Assembly: GCF_028609885.1 (NCBI RefSeq)
Contig: NZ_CP063195.1
Location: 1,302,001 to 1,366,000, forward strand
DNA length: 64,000 nt
Direction: 5' to 3'
Source of the DNA: Corynebacterium jeikeium
GTDB taxonomy: Bacteria; Actinomycetota; Actinomycetes; Mycobacteriales; Mycobacteriaceae
Positions 1 through 10,137 of the stretch are shown piece by piece. The position numbers and the translations under genes were made by a program. Position 1 is the first letter of the stretch, and the number at the start of each line of letters is the position of its first letter. The notes beneath the pieces are model-generated. The model searched no databases, was not told where the DNA came from, and saw nothing but the letters and a program-made list of their open reading frames with translations.

Positions 1-334
1 CCAGGCCGTTGTCGGCGACCTTGCCACCCGCGCTCTTGGCGTGCTGCACGCAGACGTAGCCTTTATCGGCACCAACGCGCTCACCATCGAGCACGGTCTC
101 TCCACCCCCGACGCTCAAGAGGGGGCGATCAAGCGCGCTATGGTCGCCAACTCCGATTCCGTGGTCGCTCTGTGTGATTCCACCAAGTTTGGTCTCGATT
201 ACCTCGTCAGCTTCGCCAGCATCGAGGACATCGCTGCCATCGTCACCGACCGCAACGCACCGGAGCCCTACGTAAACGAACTGCGACACCTCGGCATCAA
301 AGTCACGTTCGCCGAAGACGCGCCAAAGGACTAG
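1..334 (+). CDS. DeoR-family sugar-metabolism regulator, C-terminal part
   Basis: The reading frame is open from the left edge of the window, so only about 110 C-terminal residues are visible; the helix-turn-helix half lies outside. What remains matches the DeoR C-terminal sugar-phosphate sensor domain: the run FIGTNALTIEHGLSTPD is followed by KRAMVANSDSVVALCDSTKFG, the usual effector-pocket strand and DS-K segment. Regulators of this type repress sugar uptake or phosphotransferase genes and are released by sugar phosphates. In corynebacteria a DeoR regulator of this kind (SugR or FruR) lies close to the lexA/hflX neighbourhood, which fits the next gene, but the two cannot be told apart from this fragment. 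The stop codon abuts the end of convergent hflX. Confidence 0.8.
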   Translation, partial: QAVVGDLATRALGVLHADVAFIGTNALTIEHGLSTPDAQEGAIKRAMVANSDSVVALCDSTKFGLDYLVSFASIEDIAAIVTDRNAPEPYVNELRHLGIKVTFAEDAPKD

Positions 335-1789
335 CTACTCGGCGACGACAAACTGCTCCAGCTCGGCCGCAACAACCTTCGGTAGGCGAACGTTCAGACG
401 CGTCCCGTCTGCATCGTAGTCCTCTTCAAGCACCGTCCCCAGCTCATGGACCTTTGCTACCACGTCGCCGCGATCAAATGGCACATGCAGGGTCACGTGG
501 GTATCCAGCGAGTTGAGGAATAGCTCCAGCTGGGCCTCCAACTCGGGTATGCCCTCCCCCGTCTTCGCGGACACGTACACGGCATCCGGGATACGGTGAC
601 GAAGCTCGGCCAGCACCAGTGGGTCGGCGGCGTCGATCTTGTTGATGACCAAGATCTCCGGTGGCGCCTCCTGTCCTGATTCCTCCACGATTCCGCCGAT
701 CACGGTATTCACGGCCTTGATCTGCTCCAGCGGGAACGGGTCGGATCCGTCCACAACGTGCAGTACCACGTCGGCGGCCAGAACTTCCTCCAGAGTAGAA
801 CGGAAGGCCTCCACCAGCTGCGTGGGCAGGTGTCGAACGAAACCCACCGTGTCGCTGAACACCACCGCGCGGCCATCCGCCAGGTTAGCGCGCCGCGTCG
901 TCGGATCCAGTGTGGCGAACAGTGCATCCTCGACCAAAACTCCCGCACCTGTCAGAGCATTGATCAGCGAAGACTTACCCGCGTTCGTGTAACCGGCAAT
1001 TGCGATCTGAGGAATCGCCGACGCGTCACGCCGCTCTCGCTTGACCTCACGAGAGGTCTTCATCGCCGCAATCTCCTTGCGTAGCTTCGCCATATCGGAG
1101 CGAAGGCGACGGCGATCCGCCTCGATCTTCGTCTCACCCGGACCGCGCAGGCCCACGCCGCCGTTGGATCCCGCACGACCGCCGGCCTGCCGGGACAGCG
1201 CGCCACCCCAGCCGCGCACGCGTGTGATGAGGTACTCCATCTGCGCCAACGAAACCTGCGCCTTGCCTTCCTTGGACTTCGCATGCTGGGCGAAGATATC
1301 CAGAATTAGCATGGTTCGGTCGATCACTTTGACGTCCAGCGCTTTTTCCAGTGCAATCATCTGGCCCGGGCTCAGCTCACCGTCGCACACCACTGTATCT
1401 GCGCCGGTTTCCAGCACCACGGACTTCAGCTCCTCGACCTTGCCACGGCCGATGTAGGTGCCTGAATCCGGCTTGTCGCGACGCTGATAAAGCATCTCCG
1501 CCACCTCGGAGCCTGCGGTTTCGGCCAAAGCCCGCAGTTCTTCCAGGCTCGCCTCCACCTGCGCGATCGTCCCGGTTGTCCACACGCCAACCAGCACGAC
1601 CTTTTCCAGCCTCAGTTTTCGATACTCAACGTCATAGCCGTCGGACTGCTCGTCTGTGTAGGTATTTACGCCACGGGACAACCGCCGGAGGCTAGAGCGC
1701 GCCTCCAAATCGAGCTCGCCGACCGTGGGCGCCGCAGGCGAATCATAAAGGTGCGTAGTGTGTTCGGTTTTATCCGTCTTTTCCGTCAT
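335..1789 (-). CDS. hflX: Ribosome-associated GTPase HflX
   Basis: 484 residues. HflX is a GTPase that binds the 50S subunit and splits or rescues ribosomes under stress. The order is an N-terminal HflX domain (about 65-200), a glycine-rich linker GGVGLRGPGETKIEADRR (210-227), then a GTPase domain with G1 GYTNAGKSS (266-274), G3 DTVGF (313-317) and G4 NKID (383-386). The C-terminal extension after residue 440 is typical. The first about 50 residues are variable. In C. glutamicum hflX belongs to the ClgR regulon; I looked for a ClgR-type palindrome in the short upstream gap and saw no convincing one. Shine-Dalgarno support for the ATG is weak. Confidence 0.95.
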   Translation of the reverse strand: MTEKTDKTEHTTHLYDSPAAPTVGELDLEARSSLRRLSRGVNTYTDEQSDGYDVEYRKLRLEKVVLVGVWTTGTIAQVEASLEELRALAETAGSEVAEMLYQRRDKPDSGTYIGRGKVEELKSVVLETGADTVVCDGELSPGQMIALEKALDVKVIDRTMLILDIFAQHAKSKEGKAQVSLAQMEYLITRVRGWGGALSRQAGGRAGSNGGVGLRGPGETKIEADRRRLRSDMAKLRKEIAAMKTSREVKRERRDASAIPQIAIAGYTNAGKSSLINALTGAGVLVEDALFATLDPTTRRANLADGRAVVFSDTVGFVRHLPTQLVEAFRSTLEEVLAADVVLHVVDGSDPFPLEQIKAVNTVIGGIVEESGQEAPPEILVINKIDAADPLVLAELRHRIPDAVYVSAKTGEGIPELEAQLELFLNSLDTHVTLHVPFDRGDVVAKVHELGTVLEEDYDADGTRLNVRLPKVVAAELEQFVVAE

Positions 1790-1848
1790 TACGCTCTATT
1801 TTTACCTGTCAGGGGAGGTAAATAGGAAATTTGGTGTAGAGGACTAGA

Positions 1849-2637
1849 GTGGTGGGCATGATTCCTGAACTCCGCAGCATTGGTATGGATTTCCCCAAGT
1901 GGCAGCAAGCCCTAGAGGCCGCCTACGGTTCCGGCAATTTGGGCGTGTCGGGTGAGGTGCGCGGCGGCCAGGTTCTGCAGTTCGACGACCCCTCGGGCGC
2001 CCGCATGGTCGTGCTTGCCGTCGAGCCCTTCGGCTCCTTCGCCAGCTACACCGGCGGAGTGCCTGCCACGGCGCACCTGTCGATGCTGAACGACATCATC
2101 GGCGTGCTCGACGTTGTGGACGATAGCCCCATGCTGCAGGTCTCCGGTCAGCAGGCCCCGACGATCGCTTCCCTCACCGCCACCATCGCTCAAGGGCCTT
2201 TGCTTGTGGACGCCCCTTCGTTGGAGTACCACCAGTTCCACATTGGGGCTCTGGCCAATTCCGTGCGCGTGTACGGGGACTCGACTGAGTTCGCCAAGGA
2301 CGGCGGACTGAAGGTCGGCGTGGTGGATTCGAGCGGTTTGCGGGACATTAACTCCCCCGCCACTGCCCCGCATGCCACGGCGGAGATAGCGGTGGAGGCC
2401 ACCGACTGGTCTCACAAGGTCAACGCTCTGACGGGGCAGAAGTTCTGGACCGCGGGCGTGACCTCTCCCTTCGAGTTCACGGTAGTTCTACCCGAGGATG
2501 CGGTCGACGAGGAACTCGCACAGTCCGATGCTCCGTTGATCGTGGCCGGCACCGTGCAGTTCACCGCTAGTACCGTGGATTCCGCTGGCTGCGGCGGCGC
2601 CTGCGGCTCCGGTAGCTGCGGCTGCGGGGGCCACTAG
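1849..2637 (+). CDS. Conserved hypothetical protein with cysteine-rich C-terminal tail
   Basis: 262 residues, function not recognised. The body is a soluble, mildly acidic protein without membrane segments or signal peptide. The last 15 residues are [15 protein letters not shown]: four cysteines and a terminal histidine in a glycine/serine chain, which looks like a flexible metal- or cluster-binding tail. The GTG at 1849 is chosen because GAGG lies six bases upstream; an in-frame ATG at 1858 would shorten the protein by three residues. It is divergent from hflX and its stop codon overlaps that of dapF by four bases. A gene of this type between hflX and dapF appears to be conserved in corynebacteria (from memory of gene order). 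Confidence 0.75.
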   Translation: MVGMIPELRSIGMDFPKWQQALEAAYGSGNLGVSGEVRGGQVLQFDDPSGARMVVLAVEPFGSFASYTGGVPATAHLSMLNDIIGVLDVVDDSPMLQVSGQQAPTIASLTATIAQGPLLVDAPSLEYHQFHIGALANSVRVYGDSTEFAKDGGLKVGVVDSSGLRDINSPATAPHATAEIAVEATDWSHKVNALTGQKFWTAGVTSPFEFTVVLPEDAVDEELAQSDAPLIVAGTVQFTASTVDSAGCGGACGSGSCGCGGH

Positions 2638-3500
2638 AGCACGGTCCGGCCCCAGGCCACGATCGCCGAGGGGCCGCGGAGCACCGAACCATCCTCGGAG
2701 ATCTCCACCTGCACGGTGCCCCCTGGAACGTGCACGGTGACGGTACCTGTGGCCAGTTCGGCGTCGGCAAGGGCAGAAACAGCGGCGGCGACGGTACCGG
2801 TGCCACACGAGCGAGTTTCCCCCACACCGCGCTCGTGGACGCGCATGTGCACCGCACCCGCATTGTCCAATGGCGTGAGAACCTCCAGGTTCACCCCCGC
2901 CGGGAAGAATTCAGTATCGAACTGCACTTGCTGGTCGATCGGCAGCTTCTGCAACTCCAGCGCCGTCAGGTTGGGCACCACCGCGGCTAGGTGCGGGTTA
3001 CCCATATCCACGCCGAGGCCAGCGACCTTCAAGTCGCCCACCTGTGCGGTGGAAACGCCCAGCACCTCCGGAGCACCCATCTCCACGCTCACAATCGCGT
3101 GCTCCTGGTTTTCTCCACTCAGCTCGTGGACCTCCACCATCTTGCGGCCCGCCCGGGTGCCGATGCCGAACTGTTCGCCAACGGTGACCTTCCCCTGCCG
3201 GCACAACACATGGGCGAAGGCACGCACGCCGTTGCCGCACATTTCCGCCAGGGAGCCGTCGGCGTTGCGGTAGTCCATGAACCATTCGTCACCGTGCACG
3301 CCCGCGGGAAGTCCGGCCAACACGCCGGCACCTACCAATGCATCACCGGTGGCAACGCGAATCACCCCGTCGCCACCGATCCCGGCCCGCCGGTCGGCAA
3401 GGTGTCTCACGCGATCTTCGGTGAGGTTCACCTGTGTCGCCTCGTCCATCAGGACAACGAAGTCGTTCTCCGTGCCGTGAGCCTTAATGAATTCGATCAT
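2634..3500 (-). CDS. dapF: Diaminopimelate epimerase
   Basis: 288 residues. Converts LL- to meso-diaminopimelate, the direct precursor of lysine and of the peptidoglycan cross-link in this genus; cytoplasmic and cofactor-independent. Both catalytic cysteines are in place: [10 protein letters not shown] (Cys88) and ETRSCGTGT (Cys231). The N-terminal [11 protein letters not shown] motif is diagnostic. The start is placed at ATG 3500 because GGGAG lies eight bases upstream; a GTG nine bases further upstream is in frame but less well supported. miaA lies upstream on the same strand (33-base gap), so the two may be co-transcribed. The stop overlaps the convergent gene by four bases. Confidence 0.95.
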   Translation of the reverse strand: MIEFIKAHGTENDFVVLMDEATQVNLTEDRVRHLADRRAGIGGDGVIRVATGDALVGAGVLAGLPAGVHGDEWFMDYRNADGSLAEMCGNGVRAFAHVLCRQGKVTVGEQFGIGTRAGRKMVEVHELSGENQEHAIVSVEMGAPEVLGVSTAQVGDLKVAGLGVDMGNPHLAAVVPNLTALELQKLPIDQQVQFDTEFFPAGVNLEVLTPLDNAGAVHMRVHERGVGETRSCGTGTVAAAVSALADAELATGTVTVHVPGGTVQVEISEDGSVLRGPSAIVAWGRTVL

Positions 3501-3533
3501 GCAGAACACTCCCTTGCTTACTAATGGCCTTGC

Positions 3534-4466
3534 CTACTGCTGGCTGACAATCCCTAATGCTTCCGTTGCCGCGCGGACCGGGTCGGGTGAGTTGGCGTCA
3601 ATCCAAATAATGCGCTTATCCCTGCGAAACCAGGAACGCTGCCGTCGAGCATAGCGACGGGTGCCGGTGATGGTGCGATCTACGGCTTCTTCAAATGTTA
3701 ACTCTCCCGCGAAATAGTCCAGCACCTGCGCGTACCCGATGGCCTGGCCAGCAGTGGATGTCCGGGCGAGCCCATCGGCAACCAGGGAGCGCACTTCCTC
3801 CACCAAACCTTGATCAAACATCTGGCGGACGCGCTGCTCAATGCGAGGGTTCAACCACTCTGCGGGCGCGCTAAGTCCCAGCAAACGCATGTTCCAGCGA
3901 GGTGTAGAGTTCTTCGGCGGCTGCGACGCTGCGAAGGGTTTGCCGGTCAGTTCAATGACTTCGAGGGCACGGACAGTGCGTCGCGGATCGTTGTCCTCGA
4001 TAATGCGCGCTGCTTCGGGGTCGATCGTCGCCAAGTACTGATGCATGGCGGCTACGCCACGTACGTCGAGCTCGCGCTGCCATTTCTCGCGGACTATCGG
4101 ATCCGTTGGCGGGAAGTCCCACTCGTCGACCAGTGCCTGGATGTACATCATGGAGCCGCCGACGATGATGGGCATCTTACCCCTGGAAAGAATCTCTTCC
4201 ACCGTCGCAATGGCCCCCGAGCGGTATTCGGCAACGCTAGCGGGTTTAGTCACCGGCCAAATATCCAGCTGGTGGTGTGGGATCCCCTGCCTCTCTTCTG
4301 GCGGAACTTTGGCCGTTCCAATATCCATGCCACGGTACAACTGCATGGAATCGATGTTCACCACCTCTCCGTCCAGCAGCTTGGCAAGCTCCAGGGAGAT
4401 CGCCGTCTTACCAGAGGCGGTAGGGCCAACGACTGCGATCGGGCGGATCTGAGTGGAAGAACTCAT
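3534..4466 (-). CDS. miaA: tRNA dimethylallyltransferase
   Basis: 310 residues. Transfers the dimethylallyl group to A37 of tRNAs that read UNN codons; the product is then methylthiolated by MiaB, encoded at 6635-8173. The P-loop GPTASGKT (14-21) and the tRNA-positioning segment DSMQLYRGMDIGTAK are present, as are the DDPRRTVRALE motif and the C-terminal RRYARRQRSWFRRD region that contacts tRNA. Length is normal for the family. The gene is divergent from the DUF349 gene, with about 105 bases between the starts, and precedes dapF. Confidence 0.95.
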   Translation of the reverse strand: MSSSTQIRPIAVVGPTASGKTAISLELAKLLDGEVVNIDSMQLYRGMDIGTAKVPPEERQGIPHHQLDIWPVTKPASVAEYRSGAIATVEEILSRGKMPIIVGGSMMYIQALVDEWDFPPTDPIVREKWQRELDVRGVAAMHQYLATIDPEAARIIEDNDPRRTVRALEVIELTGKPFAASQPPKNSTPRWNMRLLGLSAPAEWLNPRIEQRVRQMFDQGLVEEVRSLVADGLARTSTAGQAIGYAQVLDYFAGELTFEEAVDRTITGTRRYARRQRSWFRRDKRIIWIDANSPDPVRAATEALGIVSQQ

Positions 4467-4571
4467 GGAAACCCAGTCTAGCGGTGCGGCTGGTGTAATA
4501 ATTACTTCATTGCCCTATACAAGGCGTATAAGGCAATTGGCATGTTTTGGTTTTAAGTAGGAGTACCCGCA

Positions 4572-5903
4572 ATGACTGATCCCACGAATCCTCGTCCGGT
4601 CCCGAAGCCCGGCCCCAAGCCAGGCCCCAAGCCCGGGCTAAAGGGAGTGCAGCCTGGGGGCGTCAGCATCCCCAACAACGATCCCGCGAAGTTCGGCCGC
4701 GTGGACGCAGACGGCGTGGCATGGCTAAAGACTGCCGACGGCGAGCGCCAAATCGGTGAATTCAAGGCTGGTACTCCGGAAGAGGGACTGAGGCACTTCG
4801 GCGCCCGCTACGACGACCTCAGCACCGAGGTGCAGATGCTCGAAGCTCGTCTAAAGAGCCACCCAGAGCAGGCCCAAACGATCCGTCACGACGCGAAGAT
4901 CCTCCAGGATTCCCTCCCGACCGCAGCGGTCATCGGCGATATCGCCGCGCTAGAAACCCGGCTGGAAAAAATTTCGAAGCACACCGAGACGGCCGAGAAG
5001 CAGGTCGCGGAAGCTAAGCAGGAGCGCCGCGATTCCGCACTGGCGCAGAAGGAAGAGCTGCTGGGAGAGGTTGAGGGCATCGCCGCAGCCGACCCGTCCA
5101 CGCTGAACTGGAAGCGCTCCGGCGAGCGCATCCGCGCGATCGTCGAACAGTGGCGCGGCATCAAGGGAGTCGAGCGATCCACCGACGACGAGCTGTGGAA
5201 GCGCTTCTCCAAGGCCCGCTCCGAATTCAACCGCAAGCGCCAGGCGCACTTCGACGAGCTGGACCGCAACCGCGAACGGGCACGGCTGAAGAAGGAAGAG
5301 CTGATCGAGCAGGCTGAGGCGCTGCAGGATTCCACCGAGTGGGGGCCAACCAGCGCCAAGTACCGCGACCTGATGAGCCAGTGGAAGGCTGCAGGCCGAG
5401 CGCCACGCAATGTGGATGACCAGCTGTGGGAGCGATTCCGCAAGGCACAAGACGTGTTCTTCGCCGCCCGCAAGGCGGATTCCGCCGAGCGCGACAAGGA
5501 GTTCGAGAGCAACGCCGCGGCCAAGCAGGCGCTTATCGACGAGTACTCCCCGAAGGTCGATCCGCAGGCACACGGTGTAGACAAGGCTCGCAAGGTTCTG
5601 CACGAGCTGCAGGAAAAGTGGGAGCAGATCGGCTTTGTCCCTCGCGGACGCGTACGTGAGTTCGAGGACAAGATTAAGGCCATTGAGGCCCGCGTGGAAG
5701 AGGCCGCGGATGCCGAGTGGCGCCGCACCGACCCAGAAGCGCAGGCGCGCGTAGCGCAGTTCCAGGCGAAGGTAGATCAGTTCAACCGGGAGGCTGAGGC
5801 CGCGGAAAAGGCCGGCAAGTCCGCGAAAGCTGAGAAGCTACGTAGCCAGGCTGCGCAGTGGCAGGAATGGGCGTCCGCCGCCGCTGCCGCTTTGGAGGGC
5901 TAG
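4572..5903 (+). CDS. DUF349 domain protein with Pro-Lys-Gly N-terminal repeats
   Basis: 443 residues. The N-terminus has a short tandem [12 protein letters not shown] stretch (about residues 11-24), followed by several helical DUF349 repeats carrying the recurrent pattern W......A....R..DD.LW..F..A...F (for example WRGIKGVERSTDDELWKRF and WKAAGRAPRNVDDQLWERF). The rest is strongly charged coiled coil. DUF349 proteins have no settled biochemical role. The start has AGGAG nine bases upstream. The PKPG repeat also occurs in IF-2 of this window. The gene is convergent with the next one, with seven bases between the stops. Confidence 0.85.
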   Translation: MTDPTNPRPVPKPGPKPGPKPGLKGVQPGGVSIPNNDPAKFGRVDADGVAWLKTADGERQIGEFKAGTPEEGLRHFGARYDDLSTEVQMLEARLKSHPEQAQTIRHDAKILQDSLPTAAVIGDIAALETRLEKISKHTETAEKQVAEAKQERRDSALAQKEELLGEVEGIAAADPSTLNWKRSGERIRAIVEQWRGIKGVERSTDDELWKRFSKARSEFNRKRQAHFDELDRNRERARLKKEELIEQAEALQDSTEWGPTSAKYRDLMSQWKAAGRAPRNVDDQLWERFRKAQDVFFAARKADSAERDKEFESNAAAKQALIDEYSPKVDPQAHGVDKARKVLHELQEKWEQIGFVPRGRVREFEDKIKAIEARVEEAADAEWRRTDPEAQARVAQFQAKVDQFNREAEAAEKAGKSAKAEKLRSQAAQWQEWASAAAAALEG

Positions 5904-5910
5904 CTCTCCT

Positions 5911-6642
5911 CTAGCTCTCCTCGGTTTCCTGCTGAGGTTCGCCCTCCTGCTTCTCAAGCTCGGCCTTGCGCTCGCGGCGGGCCTTAGCGCGGGCGCGACG
6001 GTCATCGACGATCTCCGCCTCCTCGCGGTCCTCGATTCCGGTGCGCAGGCGCTGCTGAGCCATGCGGGATTCCTCATCGCGGTGTGCCTCTTCACGGCGC
6101 GCTGCAGCCAGCGCCCGCTGTAGGGGATTCTTTTGGAACACCACCGCCGATAGCGCATAGAAAAGCACCGTTAGGCCGACCAGGCTGAACAACAGTGGGA
6201 TGGACGGGCCGTCGCCTGTCTCCGTCGGCGGTTGGGTCTGGCGCACCCAAATGGCAAAAACGTTGTACCACCAGGCCACACCTGCAAAGGCCCAGTTCAC
6301 CCAGGCAACTATCCAAGACTTCGAAACTAGAGTTCCGATGGTCAAAAGGATCGCAACGAGGCGCAGCCAAGAGAAGATGACTTCGGGCTTGGCCGTCGCG
6401 CCGTCCTGCGCCGCCGGGGTGTTAAACAGCACGTCGTAGCCGCGCACGTCGCCCGCGTGTGGCAGGAAAATCATAACTAAAGGAACCAAGAAACCGAAGA
6501 CGATCAACGGCACGTAGCGGCCCAGAACCACTCGTCCGGCGATCCTGCGCTCAGCGCCTTTGAGATCGCCCCGGTACTCGGCCAGTGCGTCCTGCGCTGT
6601 GTGTTCTTTGGAGTTCTTCGCGCTCTTATTGTTGCTACTCAC
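5911..6642 (-). CDS. Hypothetical membrane protein downstream of miaB
   Basis: 243 residues, not recognised as a named enzyme. A basic N-terminus is followed by about four hydrophobic segments: [35 protein letters not shown], a tryptophan-rich helix [20 protein letters not shown] and [22 protein letters not shown]. The last 70 residues form a highly charged Arg/Glu-rich, probably coiled-coil, cytoplasmic tail. The GTG start lies inside the end of miaB (8-base overlap), so the pair should be translationally coupled. A membrane protein in this place is conserved in corynebacteria as I remember the gene order; the function is unknown. Confidence 0.75.
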   Translation of the reverse strand: MSSNNKSAKNSKEHTAQDALAEYRGDLKGAERRIAGRVVLGRYVPLIVFGFLVPLVMIFLPHAGDVRGYDVLFNTPAAQDGATAKPEVIFSWLRLVAILLTIGTLVSKSWIVAWVNWAFAGVAWWYNVFAIWVRQTQPPTETGDGPSIPLLFSLVGLTVLFYALSAVVFQKNPLQRALAAARREEAHRDEESRMAQQRLRTGIEDREEAEIVDDRRARAKARRERKAELEKQEGEPQQETEES

Positions 6643-8173
6643 AGCCGCATCCTCCCGTGCTGCATCCGCCCGCAGTCGTAGGCTCGGGCTTCTTTATGCT
6701 GGGCATTCCTAGTCCGACGCCCACAGGCGCAGTTGTCGGGGTCTCCCCCAACTCTGTCATGTCGCCCGCCCTGGTGCGCCTGTGGCTCGCTACTCCGCCG
6801 TCAGCGATGAGGAAGTGCGGCGCGGCGTCAGTAATAACTACCTCCACGACGTCACCTGCCCGAACGTCGCCTTCGGGCGTGAAGTGCACGAGGCGACCAT
6901 CGCGGGAGCGACCGGAGCGGCGCTGAGTTCGGTCGTTTTTGCGCCCGTCGGCCTGCACCAACAACTCCTGTGTTGTACCAATGAGCTTGCGGTTTTCTTC
7001 TTCGCTGATACGTTCCTGCAAAGCTAGGAGGCGCTCGTAGCGGTCTTGCACGACAGCCTTGGGCACCTGGTTCTCCATTTCCGCGGCCGGCGTTCCGGGG
7101 CGGGGCGAATATTGGAACGTGAAGGCGCTGGAGAAGCGGGCTTTCTCCACTACGTCCAATGTCGCCTGGAAGTCCTCCTCGGTCTCTCCAGGAAAGCCGA
7201 CGATAATGTCAGTGGTGATCGCCGCGTGCGGGATACGTTCGCGCACCTTGTCGAGGATCGCCAGGAACTTCTTAGAGCGGTAGGAGCGCTTCATGTCCTT
7301 CAGCACTTTGCCCGAACCGGACTGCAGCGGCATGTGCAGCTGGGGGCACACTGCGGGGGTCTCGGCCATTGCGTCGATCACATCATCGGTGAACTCGGCT
7401 GGGTGCGGGCTGGTGAAGCGCAGGCGCTCCAGGCCTTCGATTTCCCCGCAGGCGCGCAGCAGCTTGGAGAAAGCGGTGCGGTCCCGTTCGAGGGTTTCAT
7501 CGGCGAAATTCACTCCATAGGCGTTGACGTTCTGGCCCAGTAGCGTCACTTCGCTCACGCCTTGTTCCACCAGAGCCTTGACCTCGGCCAGAATCTCTCC
7601 GGGGCGGCGATCCTGCTCCTTGCCTCGCAGTGAGGGCACGATACAGAAAGTGCATGTGTTGTTGCAGCCGACGGATACGGAGACCCAGCCGGCGTAGGCA
7701 GATTCGCGCTTGGCGGGTAGCACGGAGGGGAACTCCTCGAGCGCGTCGAAGATCTCAACCTCTGCCTTGTGGTTATGCGCCGAACGCTCCAGCAGCGTGG
7801 GCAGCGAGCCCAGGTTGTGAGTGCCGAAGACCACGTCCACCCATGGGGCTTTGTCCACCACGGTCTGCTTGTCCTTCTGCGCCATGCATCCGCCTACGGC
7901 AATCTGCATCCCGGGGTGCTCGTCCTTGATGGCCTTCATCTGGCCCAAGGTCCCGTAGAGGCGTTTGTCTGCGTTCTCGCGGACCGCGCAGGTGTTGAAC
8001 ACCACGACGTCCGGCGTAACGCCCTCGCTTGCAGGCACATACCCGGAGTCCTCCAGCAGGCCGGAGAGTCGCTCGGAATCGTGGACGTTCATCTGGCAGC
8101 CGAAGGTACGCACTTCGTAGGTGCGACCGGCCCCAGAGTTCTTGCCCGTTTGCGTCTGAATCGTCTGTGTCAC
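6635..8173 (-). CDS. miaB: tRNA-2-methylthio-N6-dimethylallyladenosine synthase
   Basis: 512 residues. A radical-SAM methylthiotransferase that adds a methylthio group to the i6A37 made by MiaA. The N-terminal UPF0004 domain has its three cluster cysteines (Cys26 in TFGCQMN, Cys62 in NTCAVRE, Cys96 in GGCMAQ). The radical-SAM triad is C170-x3-C174-x2-C177 in [15 protein letters not shown] domain occupies roughly 400-460. It is longer than many MiaB proteins because of a C-terminal extension that ends in [11 protein letters not shown], three extra cysteines that are not part of the known catalytic set. GTG start, about 85 bases from recX on the same strand. Confidence 0.95.
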   Translation of the reverse strand: MTQTIQTQTGKNSGAGRTYEVRTFGCQMNVHDSERLSGLLEDSGYVPASEGVTPDVVVFNTCAVRENADKRLYGTLGQMKAIKDEHPGMQIAVGGCMAQKDKQTVVDKAPWVDVVFGTHNLGSLPTLLERSAHNHKAEVEIFDALEEFPSVLPAKRESAYAGWVSVSVGCNNTCTFCIVPSLRGKEQDRRPGEILAEVKALVEQGVSEVTLLGQNVNAYGVNFADETLERDRTAFSKLLRACGEIEGLERLRFTSPHPAEFTDDVIDAMAETPAVCPQLHMPLQSGSGKVLKDMKRSYRSKKFLAILDKVRERIPHAAITTDIIVGFPGETEEDFQATLDVVEKARFSSAFTFQYSPRPGTPAAEMENQVPKAVVQDRYERLLALQERISEEENRKLIGTTQELLVQADGRKNDRTQRRSGRSRDGRLVHFTPEGDVRAGDVVEVVITDAAPHFLIADGGVASHRRTRAGDMTELGETPTTAPVGVGLGMPSIKKPEPTTAGGCSTGGCGCE

Positions 8174-8258
8174 GTCGATTACCCTACCCCTTTGCCCACT
8201 GCGTTTACGAAAGCGAGGTCCTAGCTAACAGCACCTAGTGGCAACCTAGTGACGCCCG

Positions 8259-8855
8259 CTACAATTCCTCTATCCGCGCGTCCAGCGCGCGGCGAGCGTA
8301 GGCCAGAGCCACGCCTTGCGGAAAACCACGGCGTGCAGCCACACCCACTACGCGGCGCAGTGCCTTGTCATATTCTTTGCGGTCGGCGGGGCGAGTCTTT
8401 ACGCTAGCTGCCTTCTTGGTCACGAGTTCTTCCAGGATTTGCTCCTGGGATTCCGCATCCACCTGTTCCAGAGCATCCTCGATCACAGCGGCGGCGATGC
8501 CCTTGCGTTGCAGCTCTCGGCGCAGCACGGAGACTGATTTCTTCTGGTTCTTCTCCCGCTGTCGTACCCACTCACTGGCAAACTCGGCATCATTTAGCAT
8601 TCCGTTTTCCGTGCAGCGGGCGATGACTTCCTCCACGCCCTCGGGCTCAAAGTCTGCGTCGAGCAACCTTTGGCGCAGTTCCGCCGTGGAGCGTGCTCGA
8701 TGGTTGATCAGCCGCAACGCCTTGGCCTTAATTGGCGCAAGCCTTTCTTCCTCGGCCACATCCACGAACCTCTCGCCCTCGCCGGGCGAGTAGTTTGCGA
8801 TTGCCTGTCGAAGTGCCTCTATCTTTTGGTCGCGCTCGTTATGCCTAGTCGGCAT
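8259..8855 (-). CDS. recX: Regulatory protein RecX
   Basis: 198 residues. RecX binds RecA filaments and limits recombinase and co-protease activity. The sequence has the helical repeat pattern of the family: LINHRARSTAELRQRLLDADFE, EFASEWVRQRE, and a final VGVAARRGFPQGVALAYARRAL. It starts two bases after the recA stop, so the two are co-transcribed from the LexA-controlled recA promoter. The N-terminal about 45 residues are variable and charged. Confidence 0.92.
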   Translation of the reverse strand: MPTRHNERDQKIEALRQAIANYSPGEGERFVDVAEEERLAPIKAKALRLINHRARSTAELRQRLLDADFEPEGVEEVIARCTENGMLNDAEFASEWVRQREKNQKKSVSVLRRELQRKGIAAAVIEDALEQVDAESQEQILEELVTKKAASVKTRPADRKEYDKALRRVVGVAARRGFPQGVALAYARRALDARIEEL

Positions 8856-8857
8856 TG

Positions 8858-9985
8858 TTAGTTGGCATCGTCATCGTCGAAGTTCGGGCTGAGGTCGATG
8901 GGCTTGTCCTCATCCATCTGGTCCCCAGCGGCTTCCTCGGTCTGCTCGTCCTTCATCTTGGCGTACGGACCGATCTTTAGCTCGCGGGCAATGCGATCCT
9001 CCAGCTCTGCGGAAAGGTCCCGGTTGTTCTTGAGGAACTCACGGGCCTTCTCCTTGCCCTGGCCTAGCTGGTCGCCGTCGTAGGTGAACCAGGATCCGGA
9101 CTTCTTAATCAGGCCGGTCTCCACGCCCAAGTCAATGATGGAACCTTCCCGCGAAATACCTTCGCCGTACAGGATGTCGAATTCCGCGATCTTAAACGGC
9201 GGCGAGACCTTATTCTTCACAACCTTGAGGCGAGTACGGTTACCCACCACGTCCTGGCCATCCTTCAGCGCTTGAATACGGCGAATGTCGCAGCGCACGG
9301 AAGCGTAGAACTTCAGTGCCTTACCGCCTGTCGTGGTCTCCGGGGAACCGAACATCACGCCGATCTTCTCGCGCAGCTGGTTAATGAAGATCGCGGTCGT
9401 ACCCGTCTGATACAGCGCGCCGGTCATCTTGCGCAACGCCTGGCTCATCAGGCGGGCCTGCAGACCGACATGCGAGTCGCCCATGTCGCCGTCGATCTCT
9501 GCCTTGGGCGTCAACGCCGCCACAGAGTCCACCACAATAATGTCGATGGCACCTGAGCGGATCAGCATATCCGCAATTTCCAGCGCTTGCTCGCCCGTAT
9601 CTGGCTGAGAAACCAGCAGTGCGTCTGTATCCACGCCGAGCGCACGTGCGTACTCCGGGTCCAGAGCGTGCTCCGCATCCACGAACGCCGCAATGCCACC
9701 GGCTCGCTGCGCCTCTGCGATTGCATGTAATGCCACGGTGGTCTTACCAGAAGACTCTGGCCCATAGATCTCCACTACGCGACCGCGCGGGAAACCGCCG
9801 ATGCCCAGCGCTGCATTGATCGCAATACTTCCGGAGGAAATCGCCTGGATCGGCGGACGGGTATCGTCGCCCAGGCGCATGATTGCACCCTTGCCAAAGT
9901 CCTTCTCGATCTGCGCCATCGCAAGCTCCAGCGCCTTCGACCGGTCCTTCCCCGCCGCGGCGGTCTGCTTCTTCTTCGGTGGCAT
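8858..9985 (-). CDS. recA: Recombinase RecA
   Basis: 375 residues from the MPPKKKQ start. Catalyses strand exchange and stimulates LexA self-cleavage. Walker A is GPESSGKTT (about 75-83), followed by [11 protein letters not shown], the Walker B region [18 protein letters not shown], the DNA-binding loop [22 protein letters not shown] and an acidic C-terminal tail ending in DDDDAN. The frame stays open to 10039, but this start matches the family's usual length and has a GGAAGGGG ribosome site upstream. Transcribed with recX. Promoter and LexA operator lie about 155 bases upstream. Confidence 0.97.
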   Translation of the reverse strand: MPPKKKQTAAAGKDRSKALELAMAQIEKDFGKGAIMRLGDDTRPPIQAISSGSIAINAALGIGGFPRGRVVEIYGPESSGKTTVALHAIAEAQRAGGIAAFVDAEHALDPEYARALGVDTDALLVSQPDTGEQALEIADMLIRSGAIDIIVVDSVAALTPKAEIDGDMGDSHVGLQARLMSQALRKMTGALYQTGTTAIFINQLREKIGVMFGSPETTTGGKALKFYASVRCDIRRIQALKDGQDVVGNRTRLKVVKNKVSPPFKIAEFDILYGEGISREGSIIDLGVETGLIKKSGSWFTYDGDQLGQGKEKAREFLKNNRDLSAELEDRIARELKIGPYAKMKDEQTEEAAGDQMDEDKPIDLSPNFDDDDAN

Positions 9986-10137
9986 AGAGTTGCCGCCCCT
10001 TCCATCTGCTGTGACGTCTGGTGTATTCAAAATCGTCATCTTCTTCGCACCCCCGTTTTGCTTAGACCGGGAACGCTCCGAAAAGGTTCATTGATAGTTG
10101 TACTCGACCGCGCGGACAACCATCGTTTCCGACACAC

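Noticed and set aside
1790..1848. ClgR operator before hflX
   Set aside because: The sequence has ACGCTC but no matching GCG half-site at the expected spacing.
4886..5728. 280-codon minus-strand frame antisense to the DUF349 gene
   Set aside because: Ser/Arg/Ala-rich shadow of coiled-coil codons.
8174..8258. Possible small gene or terminator between miaB and recX
   Set aside because: The 85-base gap holds only a CCTAGTG direct repeat with no hairpin and no start codon with a ribosome site. A glutamate transporter operon that I recall between miaB and recX in C. glutamicum is not here, but absence elsewhere in the genome cannot be judged.
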